Part shown: one piece after another, positions 33,916 through 42,964 of the stretch | Numbering within the stretch: the first letter of the stretch is position 1 | How the letters are laid out: each line of letters opens with the position of its first letter | DNA from: Candidatus Marispirochaeta associata | Lineage (GTDB): Bacteria > Spirochaetota > Spirochaetia > JC444 > Marispirochaetaceae | Assembly (NCBI GenBank): GCA_001749745.1 | Contig: JWTM01000292.1 | Span: 160,745-224,744, forward strand | Reading direction: 5' to 3' | DNA length: 64,000 bases | Made by a program: the position numbers and the translations under genes | Notes under the pieces: model-generated | What the model saw: only the letters and a program-made list of their open reading frames with translations | Databases searched by the model: none | Told to the model about the DNA's origin: nothing

Positions 33916-33931
33916 AACAGGCCGCGGTTCC
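33893..33931 (-). terminator. rho-independent terminator of groESL
   Basis: A long stem (GGAACCGC 33901-33908 with GCGGTTCC 33924-33931, plus inner pairs GCCTG/CAGGC) is followed on the minus strand by eight T (33900-33893). The stem and T-run overlap the last codons of the convergent MFS gene. Confidence 0.9.
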
Positions 33932-33954
33932 TGATAATACCTTCGCGTAACGGA

Positions 33955-35878
<1,924 letters not shown>

Positions 35879-35908
35879 TATGTATCTCCATGATTGATTA
35901 AGATGTAA

Positions 35909-35925
35909 CCTCTTCACCGAAGAGG
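35909..35925 (-). promoter_or_regulatory. hairpin in the groES leader
   Basis: Seven perfect pairs (CCTCTTC 35909-35915, GAAGAGG 35919-35925) around a three-base loop, 30 bases before the start codon. Could affect transcript stability or translation. Confidence 0.4.
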
Positions 35926-35947
35926 GCTCAACTATCTGCCGTATTGA

Positions 35948-35964
35948 TGCAAGAAGTATGCCAA
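35948..35964 (-). promoter_or_regulatory. sigma-54-type promoter candidate for groESL
   Basis: Minus strand TTGGCATACTTCTTGCA has GG and GC exactly ten bases apart and matches TTGGCA...TTGCA of the -24/-12 consensus. The predicted start near 35937 leaves a leader of about 59 bases. Confidence 0.55.
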
Positions 35965-36012
35965 ATTTTGGTCAAGTATGTAAATAACGAACAGATAGAG
36001 ATTTATAAATAA

Positions 36013-36046
36013 GTATCCGATCCGACAAGTACGCCGAATCGGATAC
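36013..36046. promoter_or_regulatory. inverted repeat upstream of the groESL promoter
   Basis: GTATCCGAT (36013-36021) and ATCGGATAC (36038-36046), perfect nine-base arms 16 bases apart. Its centre is about 92 bases upstream of the predicted sigma-54 start, the normal distance for an enhancer-binding activator. ATAAGTAT/ATACTTAT (36009-36016, 36052-36059) form a second, overlapping pair. Confidence 0.5.
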
Positions 36047-36072
36047 CACGTATACTTATGACCCAGCCTTAG

Positions 36073-36092
36073 AAAAAAGCGGGGAAAACCGC
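36073..36092 (-). terminator. terminator of the ferritin gene
   Basis: On the minus strand a short GCGG/CCGC stem (36092-36079) is followed by six T (36078-36073), about 27 bases after the ferritin stop. Confidence 0.6.
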
Positions 36093-36118
36093 GTCAATCT
36101 GACACAGCGATAAGATTC

Positions 36119-36655
36119 TTACTCCTCTTCACTCAAAGGGCCGGTAAAATCGGTCGCCACGCCGACGCTCCGCGCGGACAGCTCCTTGTCCACCATAAAC
36201 AGCCCCGGACCTTTCCCGCCGCCGGCCAGTTCCAGACGGGTAATCATATCGCTGGCGTTCTTCTCTTCCTCGACCTGCTCGGTTACGTACCACTTCAGGA
36301 AGGTGCTGGTTGCGTAATCGCTTTCGCTGTCGGCAAGCTTGACCAGATTATGGATAGAGGCGGTTACCTTCTTCTCATGGGCCAAGGTCTCCTCTAATAC
36401 GGCCATTGGGGAATCCCAGCTCTCTTCCGGCTTGTCGATACTGGCCAGAACAGCCTTGCTGCCCTGGTCGAAGAGATACTGATAGATCTTCATGGCATGG
36501 AACATCTCTTCATGATACTGAACCATAAACCAGGTGGCGAACCCGTCGAGGCCCTGATCACTGAAGTAGGAGGACATTGACATGTAGAGATATCCGGAAT
36601 ACATCTCTTTGTTGATTTGTTCGTTTAAGGCTTTGCTCATTTTTTCGGAAATCAT
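36119..36655 (-). CDS. ferritin (iron storage)
   Basis: 178 residues of the bacterial FtnA type: four-helix bundle, start MISEKMSKALNEQINKEMYSGYLYM. Ferroxidase-centre residues are visible as Glu in NEQINKEMYS, YHEEMFHAMK (Glu and His) and in EQVEEEKNAS. It oxidises Fe(II) and stores it as ferric mineral in a 24-mer shell. The C-terminal 20 residues (KELSARSVGVATDFTGPL) extend a little beyond the usual 165-170. AGGAGAGAAT precedes ATG 36655. It has its own terminator and no clear Fur box. Confidence 0.93.
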   Translation of the reverse strand: MISEKMSKALNEQINKEMYSGYLYMSMSSYFSDQGLDGFATWFMVQYHEEMFHAMKIYQYLFDQGSKAVLASIDKPEESWDSPMAVLEETLAHEKKVTASIHNLVKLADSESDYATSTFLKWYVTEQVEEEKNASDMITRLELAGGGKGPGLFMVDKELSARSVGVATDFTGPLSEEE

Positions 36656-36732
36656 ATTCTCTCCTCGTGCGTTACAGTTATGGCTACAAAATACTTAACA
36701 AAGGGATGGCAGTAAAGTAGAAAACGAGTTGC

Positions 36733-37233
36733 TCACTCATCGCGGAGGGCAAAACTCTTACGCAAGACCGTATATAGCTCACCCAAGACCGAATCACGCC
36801 GGTCGGCGATACCGACATCGAGAAGCACATCGTCCCGATTACGTTTCAGCCAGCGCAAGAGCCGGGCAGCCCCGTCCTCTGACTCGCCGGCGGCCTGAGC
36901 TACCTTGACCAGACCGAGCATCTCCGACTCGGCGAAGGTTTTTCGCATTCCTCGAAAGTCGACGATGTAGCTACGGCCGAAGGATCCGCGTTCGATCACC
37001 ACCGACCCTTCCGCTACGGCGTTCTTGGCTTCGCTCCGCTGTCGGCCCTTCTCCCGCTGGAGTTCTTCCGTCTCCCGGTTGAGTTCATCCACCCGCTGAT
37101 TGTAGATCAGGGTATTAGCCTGCTTGATCAGAAAAAGGAGCCCTTCTTCATCTATATCCTTTATCAGGCCGCGCAGCTCCTTCAGGAGTTTCTGTCGAGG
37201 ATCACTGTCGCTACTTTTCGCACTCTTCGCCAT
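36733..37233 (-). CDS. conserved coiled-coil protein of unknown function
   Basis: 166 residues from ATG 37233, chosen because GGAG lies eight bases upstream. It begins with a helix (LLKELRGLIKDIDEEGLLFL), then a coiled-coil stretch (VDELNRETEELQREKGRQRS), a short beta part (GSVVIERGSFGRSYIVDFRG) and a helical C-terminus. No enzymatic motif and no signal peptide. The 23-base overlap with the end of the GGDEF-EAL gene upstream makes it part of that transcript, but a shared function is not shown. Confidence 0.65.
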   Translation of the reverse strand: MAKSAKSSDSDPRQKLLKELRGLIKDIDEEGLLFLIKQANTLIYNQRVDELNRETEELQREKGRQRSEAKNAVAEGSVVIERGSFGRSYIVDFRGMRKTFAESEMLGLVKVAQAAGESEDGAARLLRWLKRNRDDVLLDVGIADRRDSVLGELYTVLRKSFALRDE

Positions 37234-39085
37234 AGTCGGTCTCCGTCTGTCGTATTTTACGTTCCCGCCAGAGAAGCTTGAGAAGGTCATTGACCGTCAT
37301 CGGACGGTAATAGAAGAAGCCCTGATGATTGTAGCAGTCGTGCTCCTCCAGGTAACGGGCATGCTCTTCGTCCATCACCCCTTCGGCCACCACCCCCAAA
37401 TCCATGCTCTTCACCAGATTGATGATACTGCGCACGATCTTCCTATTGTGGGTCTGGTTCAATCCCATAACAAAGGATTGATCGATCTTGATCATATCCA
37501 CCGGCAGTTGAGAGAGATAGCTGAATGAGGAGTAACCGGTCCCGAAGTCGTCGATCACAAAACTGAGGCCGGGAAACTGCACCTTTAGTTCGTGAATCCG
37601 CTTGGAGGCCGATTCGGGGTGCCGCATGAAGACCCCCTCGGTCACCTCAAACTTGAGCCCCCGGGGATCTACCCTGTAGCGTTCGATAGCATTGACGATC
37701 TTACGCTCGAAGAGGGGATCGTCGAACTGCCGGGGACTGATATTGACGCTTACGAAGAGATCGGCGAAGCCGTGATGCTGCAGATGCCCCAAGAAGCGAC
37801 AGGCCTTGCGCAGAATCACCTCCCCCAGGGGGATAATAACCCCGGTCTCCTCGGCCAGGGCGACGAAGTCATCAGGACATATCTCGCCCTCTTCGGGATG
37901 CATCCAGCGCACCAGGGCCTCCATGCCGACAACCCCCCGACCGCGGCGATGGATGGGCTGGAAGTGGAGCCGGATCTGCGGGGTCTCCACCGCCCGTCTT
38001 AAACCCTCTTCCAACTGCAGCCGCCGGGTCACCTGGGTATTCATCTCTTTGGTGAAGAACATGTAGGTGTTGCCCCGCTCCTTGGCCCGGTACATGGCCA
38101 CATCGGCGTTGGAAATCAGGGTCGGAATCTCCATCCCGTCGTCGGGGACAACGGCAATACCCACCGAGACGCCCAGGCTGATGTAGGGAAAGGAGACGCT
38201 GTCGGGGACCGGATAGGGCTTGCGGATATCCTTAATGATCTTCTGGGCGACCACCGCCGCCTCCCGGGGATCCTGGAGCTGAGGCAGCAGCACGACGAAC
38301 TCGTCGCCTCCGAAGCGAAAGAGATCCTCCATAGCCCCTTCCCGCTCCTCTCCCTCGACGCGGAATATCTGGTCGCTCTCCCTGAGACAGTTCCGCAAGC
38401 GCCGGGTGCACTCCACCAGGATCGCATCGCCCACATGGTGTCCCAGGGTATCGTTCACCTTCTTGAATCCGTCCAGATCGAGGAAGAGGAGCGCTCCTTT
38501 GGTGTTGCCGTAGCGGCGCACCTCGTTCAGATATTCCTTGAGGGAGAGGGCAAAAAGATCCCGGTTGCCCAAATCGGTCAGTTTATCGTGGTAGGCCAGG
38601 TAACGGAGCTTACGTTCGGTCTTCTTGCGCTCGGTAATATCCCGGATAATGCAGGTCATGATCCTGCCCTGCTCCGCACTGACCGAAAGCCCGAAGGAGA
38701 TCTCCAAGGGAACAATTTCGCCGGCGGCAGTCAATCCCAAGAGTTCCAAATGATTGCTTAAGCCCCGCTGTTGACGATCCTCCAGGTTCGCCTCGAAGTA
38801 GCTTCTTATGGTCTGCCGGGTCCGTTTATATTCGGCCGGGGGAAAGAGATCGGCGAAAGGGGTATCGATAAGCGTTGCGGGATCGGTCTGGAAAACACCC
38901 ATAGAGGCGGAATTGGCATAGAGGATGCGATAGTCTTCAGAGATCTGCACTATCGCATCGGTGGAGGTCTCCGCCAGCGCGCTATAGCGGTTATGAAGGT
39001 CCTCCAATTCGCGCTCATACTGTGCTATGCGATCATTCTCTTCCGACTCAAGGGAATCGACTATTTGAAATTTACGCTGTTCCAT
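37211..39085 (-). CDS. PAS-GGDEF-EAL c-di-GMP signalling protein
   Basis: 624 residues, no membrane helix. A short N-terminal coiled coil leads to a PAS domain (about 30-155; VQISEDYRILYANSASMGVF, RDITERKKTERKL). GGDEF is at about 165-335 with intact motif FRFGGDEFVVLL (near 258) and a small insert of charged residues just before it. EAL is at about 355-605 with MEALVRW, VSVNISPRQF, FEVTEGVF, VIDDFGTGYSS, IKIDQSF and VVAEGV. Both synthase and phosphodiesterase sites look complete, so net activity may switch with the PAS signal. Divergent from the transaldolase-like gene 31 bases away. Confidence 0.93.
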   Translation of the reverse strand: MEQRKFQIVDSLESEENDRIAQYERELEDLHNRYSALAETSTDAIVQISEDYRILYANSASMGVFQTDPATLIDTPFADLFPPAEYKRTRQTIRSYFEANLEDRQQRGLSNHLELLGLTAAGEIVPLEISFGLSVSAEQGRIMTCIIRDITERKKTERKLRYLAYHDKLTDLGNRDLFALSLKEYLNEVRRYGNTKGALLFLDLDGFKKVNDTLGHHVGDAILVECTRRLRNCLRESDQIFRVEGEEREGAMEDLFRFGGDEFVVLLPQLQDPREAAVVAQKIIKDIRKPYPVPDSVSFPYISLGVSVGIAVVPDDGMEIPTLISNADVAMYRAKERGNTYMFFTKEMNTQVTRRLQLEEGLRRAVETPQIRLHFQPIHRRGRGVVGMEALVRWMHPEEGEICPDDFVALAEETGVIIPLGEVILRKACRFLGHLQHHGFADLFVSVNISPRQFDDPLFERKIVNAIERYRVDPRGLKFEVTEGVFMRHPESASKRIHELKVQFPGLSFVIDDFGTGYSSFSYLSQLPVDMIKIDQSFVMGLNQTHNRKIVRSIINLVKSMDLGVVAEGVMDEEHARYLEEHDCYNHQGFFYYRPMTVNDLLKLLWRERKIRQTETDYGEECEK

Positions 39086-39116
39086 CTTTTCTCACTGTAG
39101 AGTATACACCCAATTC

Positions 39117-40154
39117 ATGATTGTCCAACTCTTTTTCCGCTTCCTCTCGCGCCGGGACCTTAGTACTTTATTCTTAATGATAGAGTTTAAGGATCCCGTA
39201 GCGGAACATATCAAGGCGCTCGTGCTGGACGAAACCGCTCTGGAGATCGATAACCGCGAATACAGCTCCGATCCGGTCTGGAGCGAGCTGGCTGACCGGG
39301 GCAGCCGCATCTGGTTGCGGGGCTGCGACAAACTGGCCTCTGAGATCTGGTCGAGCGATATGGAAGCAATCTGTTCGGACACCTACGAACTCGGCAAGGC
39401 GGTCCGGCGCGGTGAATACCGCTCGCTCATTAAAGAGGCCAACCATCTCTTGAAGGGTCTTCCGCCGGAGGAGCGCATCGGAGAGATCGCCTTCATCCTC
39501 AATGCACGCCGGGCGATCCGCATGTCGAAACAATTTGCCGCCAAGGTCAGCGTCGAGGTCCCGCCGATTCCCGGAGGCGCCGACGAGATGGAGCAGTACG
39601 GCCAGCGTCTCTTTCAGATTTGTCCCGAACATATCCTGATTGCCCTCCCCTTTAGCCCGGAAGGGCTGAATGCGGCCCAGGCCCTGGGCAGGCTCGGCGT
39701 TCCGGTGACCATCAACAATCAGTACAGCCTTCAACAAGCCATACAGTCCCTCCATGCGGCCGCTCCGGCCTACATGGCCGTTACCTTCGGCCAGAACGGA
39801 TCGGATCGGAGCAGAGGCCCCGAGAAGGCTCAGCAGCTGTTACGATTCTTCGCCGATATGGATACCCCGGTAGCGACCCGGCTGATAGCCGACGGGCTCG
39901 ATACCTGCCGGGATATTCAAGGCCTTATCGGGTTTCCCATTCTGATGATCTCCCCGCAGACCGCCGCCGAGTATCGCAGAGCATCGACGAACGGCAGCCT
40001 GGGCGAAGCCCGGGAGAGTTCATCAGCCGCAGAAGTTCAGGAGGAAGCGCAGACGGGGTACGGAGAGGAGCTCAGCAGCAGGCTAAACCGGGAACGCCTA
40101 ACGGAATACAAGGGAATCATCGCCGAGATAGCCCAGACAATAGCCTCCATTTAG
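39117..40154 (+). CDS. transaldolase-like protein lacking the catalytic lysine
   Basis: Up to 345 residues (a start at 39177, MIEFKDP, is also possible; neither has a ribosome site). The stretch VSVEVPP...HILIALPFSPEGLNAAQALGRLG aligns by eye with the transaldolase/FSA core VSxEV...ILIKIPxTxEGLxAxxxLxxxG. The Schiff-base lysine position is alanine here (near residue 176), and the following TLN/VSPFVGR segments are also changed (PVTINNQYS, YMAVTFGQNG). So the barrel is probably kept but the usual aldol chemistry is lost. The C-terminal part (AEVQEEAQTGYGEEL) is a charged helix. Role unknown. Confidence 0.6.
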   Translation: MIVQLFFRFLSRRDLSTLFLMIEFKDPVAEHIKALVLDETALEIDNREYSSDPVWSELADRGSRIWLRGCDKLASEIWSSDMEAICSDTYELGKAVRRGEYRSLIKEANHLLKGLPPEERIGEIAFILNARRAIRMSKQFAAKVSVEVPPIPGGADEMEQYGQRLFQICPEHILIALPFSPEGLNAAQALGRLGVPVTINNQYSLQQAIQSLHAAAPAYMAVTFGQNGSDRSRGPEKAQQLLRFFADMDTPVATRLIADGLDTCRDIQGLIGFPILMISPQTAAEYRRASTNGSLGEARESSSAAEVQEEAQTGYGEELSSRLNRERLTEYKGIIAEIAQTIASI

Positions 40155-40204
40155 ACAAATATTTCTAATTACTTTACTCTTTTGCTGAAATCATCTATAC
40201 TTCT

Positions 40205-40222
40205 CTTGCCAAGCTAGGCAAG
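40205..40222. promoter_or_regulatory. palindrome before the second GGDEF-EAL gene
   Basis: CTTGCC-N6-GGCAAG (40205-40222) directly follows a TATACT (40196-40201) -10-like box, so it covers the predicted start of transcription. Likely operator. Confidence 0.45.
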
Positions 40223-40237
40223 GACTATTATCAGCTA

Positions 40238-41863
40238 ATGCAGATACAGGAGCCGACAGTAATAACTCAACGGGAATCAGTGCGTCCCCAGCTAGAGGAT
40301 CGTCTTCCCCTCGTGCTTTTCTTGGGAACCGCCCTGCTGGCTCTCCTTTGCTATAGTTATCCGATCCTCCTCTATCCGGCGGCGACCCTTTCAGTTCTCT
40401 ACTTCATCGGAGACAGTCTCCTTCGATCCGTGCTATACAACGCTATCCATCTGCTGATATTCGCCGGCGTTCTCATTCTCTATACCGGCTTCGCCCGGGA
40501 ACCGATTACCGCAGACATACTGATCCGCTTCGGCCTCTTGAGCCTCCTCAACGGCGGAGCCGCCTTCTGTGTTGCCGCCATCCTGCTGAGCCGGCTAAAG
40601 GCGCTAGCGGCGCAGAACTTTATCGATCCCCTAACCGGCCTTCCGAACCGGAAACAACTGATCCAGGACCTGCAGCATGTTCGCGTACCGATCCTCTTCT
40701 TGATCAACGTCGACGATTTCAAGGAGATAAACGACGTCTTCGGTCCCAAAGCAGGGGATATGATCCTCTTCGAACTGGGAAGTCTCATCGGCTCGATCGT
40801 CGCCACCGAGGATAACCACTACTATAAACTGAGCGCGGACGAATATGCCCTGCTCTTCGAGAACCACAGCGGCGTCTACAACCGGCGGCGGTTGACCCAG
40901 CTGGCCGAGGCGATAACCCGCAGCATCTCGGCCGAGAAATTCGACATCGCCTCCAGCGAGATACGCTTACGGGCGACGATCGGCATCGGCGATTCCCGCA
41001 TCGGCGGCAATAACATCCTTGCCCAGGCCGATATGGCCCTCAAGACCGCTAAGGCCGGACACAAACCCTTTCTCTTCTTCACCCAGACCATCGATACCCG
41101 AGAGAACTACCAGCAGAACATCAACTCCCTGAAAACCCTGACCGATGCCCTGGAAAACGACCGCATCGTCCCCTACTTTATGCCCATCGTTAACAGCGCC
41201 TCCGGCGAGATCGAGAGTTATGAGTGCCTCGCCCGGCTGATTGATGCCGAAGGGGCGGTTTACCCACCCTACTATTTCCTGGAGATCGCCCGTAAGGCCC
41301 GGCTCTACTCTCAGATTACCCGGCTGATGGTCCGTAAAGCCGCCGAATACTTCGATGAGCTGCCCTATCAGTTCACCATCAATATCTCTATGGACGACAT
41401 GGATGATCCCGAGACCGTCAGTACCATGCTGGAGATCCTGCAGGAACACCCGAGGCTCGAGAACCGGGTGATTTTCGAGATCCTCGAATCGGAGAGTATC
41501 GACAACTACCCCCAGGTCTCCACTTTTATTCAGCTGGTAAAGGCCTACGGTTGCAAGATCGCCATCGACGACTTCGGATCCGGTTACTCTAACTTCGAGT
41601 ATATCCCCCGGCTGAATATCGACTACCTTAAAATCAACGGTGAGTTGATCAAAAACATTACCAAGAATCCGCAGAACCGCTTCATCGTCGAGAACATCCA
41701 CAACTTCGCGGCGGGCCTCGGCATCCGTACGGTAGCGGAGTATGTAGAGGACCAGAATATTCTGGATGAACTGCAGAAAATACGGGTCGATTACCTGCAG
41801 GGCTACTACTTCGGCGCCCCGGCCGGGACAATTGTACAGAAGGAAGTTGCCCCGGAGCGCTGA
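40238..41863 (+). CDS. membrane GGDEF (degenerate)-EAL protein
   Basis: 541 residues. N-terminal membrane region of four to five helices (about 25-120; LPLVLFLGTALLALLCYSYP). GGDEF domain (about 130-290) has normal IDPLTGLPNRK, but the active loop reads KLSADEYALLF in place of GGDEF, so it is probably not a synthase. EAL domain (about 300-535) has YECLARL (ECL for EAL), TINISMDDM, VIFEILESES, AIDDFGSGYSN and LKINGEL; the metal-binding acids seem to remain, so phosphodiesterase or binding activity is possible. TGA is followed immediately by the TTG start of add. Confidence 0.9.
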   Translation: MQIQEPTVITQRESVRPQLEDRLPLVLFLGTALLALLCYSYPILLYPAATLSVLYFIGDSLLRSVLYNAIHLLIFAGVLILYTGFAREPITADILIRFGLLSLLNGGAAFCVAAILLSRLKALAAQNFIDPLTGLPNRKQLIQDLQHVRVPILFLINVDDFKEINDVFGPKAGDMILFELGSLIGSIVATEDNHYYKLSADEYALLFENHSGVYNRRRLTQLAEAITRSISAEKFDIASSEIRLRATIGIGDSRIGGNNILAQADMALKTAKAGHKPFLFFTQTIDTRENYQQNINSLKTLTDALENDRIVPYFMPIVNSASGEIESYECLARLIDAEGAVYPPYYFLEIARKARLYSQITRLMVRKAAEYFDELPYQFTINISMDDMDDPETVSTMLEILQEHPRLENRVIFEILESESIDNYPQVSTFIQLVKAYGCKIAIDDFGSGYSNFEYIPRLNIDYLKINGELIKNITKNPQNRFIVENIHNFAAGLGIRTVAEYVEDQNILDELQKIRVDYLQGYYFGAPAGTIVQKEVAPER

Positions 41864-42961
41864 TTGAGTTACCATACGCCTATGGTAACCGAAGAAATGA
41901 TTAAACAGCTCCCAAAAGTAGAACTCCACGACCACCTCGACGGCGGATTGAAGCCGGAAACGATACTCGAACTAGCAGCCCAGGAGGGCGTCGAACTCCC
42001 GGCCTCCACTCCGGAAGCACTGGCGGACTGGTTCCACCGGGGCGCCGACCGGAAGAATCTGGGACTTTATCTGGAGGGCTTCGCCCATACCGTGGCGGTT
42101 ATGCAGACCCGGGATAATCTCCGCCGGGTGGCCCGGGAGCATATGCACTCCCTTTTGGCGGACAATGTCGTTTACGGAGAGATCCGCTTCGCCCCGATTC
42201 TACACGTCGAAAAGGGCCTCAACCTGGAAGAGGTGGTGAAATCGGTCTTAGAGGGTCTCGAAGAGGGGCGGCGGGAAACCGGCGTCGAGTTCGGCCTGAT
42301 CCTCTGTGCGATGCGCCACCAAAACGTCTCCCTCGATATTGCCGAGCTCGCGGTAGCCTTTCGCACAAAGGGTGTGGTGGGATTCGACATTGCCGGCGAC
42401 GAGTTCGGTCATCCGCCGAAAAAACACCTGGACGCCTTTCAGTACATTCAAAATAGAAACTTCAATATCACCATCCACGCCGGCGAGGCCTTCGGGGTGG
42501 AATCGATCTGGCAGGCGGTGCAGATCTGCGGCGCCCACCGGATCGGCCACGCCACCCGTCTAACCGAGGATATGGTAATCCACGGGACCCGAATCGAGCG
42601 CATGGGAACCCTCTCCTCCTATATTCGGGATAAACGGATTCCGATGGAGATCTGTCTCTCATCGAATGTACAGACCGGCGCCGCCGAGGATCTGGACAGG
42701 CACCCCTTCCATGCCTACTATCGCAATAATTTCCGGGTGCTCCTCTGCACCGACAACCGGCTGATGAGCAACACCACCCTGGCAAAAGAGATGGGGATTG
42801 CGGTCGGCCATTACGGGCTTACCCTGCGGGATCTGGAGAAGCTGACTATCAATGCCATGAAATCGGCGTTTATCAATTACGATGAAAGAATACGGCTGAT
42901 CTATGATGTCCTCAAACCGCGCTTCGCCAAGCTGCGGGAGACGACGGATCCGAATATCTAA
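41864..42961 (+). CDS. add: adenosine deaminase
   Basis: 365 residues from TTG 41864, which has GGAG six bases upstream and directly adjoins the previous stop; ATG 41882 has no ribosome site and lies in the arm of a hairpin. Zinc ligands and catalytic residues: VELHDHLDGG (HxH), ITIHAGEAFG, HRIGHATRL, SSNVQTG and LLCTDN. It deaminates adenosine (or deoxyadenosine) to inosine in purine salvage. HDHLDGGL and TDN instead of TDDP mark the actinobacterial-type branch of the family. The stop is four bases from that of the convergent hybrid kinase gene. Confidence 0.93.
   Translation: MSYHTPMVTEEMIKQLPKVELHDHLDGGLKPETILELAAQEGVELPASTPEALADWFHRGADRKNLGLYLEGFAHTVAVMQTRDNLRRVAREHMHSLLADNVVYGEIRFAPILHVEKGLNLEEVVKSVLEGLEEGRRETGVEFGLILCAMRHQNVSLDIAELAVAFRTKGVVGFDIAGDEFGHPPKKHLDAFQYIQNRNFNITIHAGEAFGVESIWQAVQICGAHRIGHATRLTEDMVIHGTRIERMGTLSSYIRDKRIPMEICLSSNVQTGAAEDLDRHPFHAYYRNNFRVLLCTDNRLMSNTTLAKEMGIAVGHYGLTLRDLEKLTINAMKSAFINYDERIRLIYDVLKPRFAKLRETTDPNI
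41868..41889 (+). promoter_or_regulatory. hairpin spanning the second possible start of add
   Basis: GTTACCATA (41868-41876), loop CGCC, TATGGTAAC (41881-41889): nine perfect pairs in the first codons, burying the ATG at 41882. It may force initiation at the coupled TTG or modulate it. Confidence 0.45.
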
Positions 42962-42964
42962 GAG

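Noticed and set aside
35879..36118. CIRCE (HrcA) element before groES
   Set aside because: No TTAGCACTC-N9-GAGTGCTAA-like repeat was found.
36656..36732. Fur box before ferritin
   Set aside because: No GATAATGATAATCATTATC-like sequence; only weak promoter-like hexamers.
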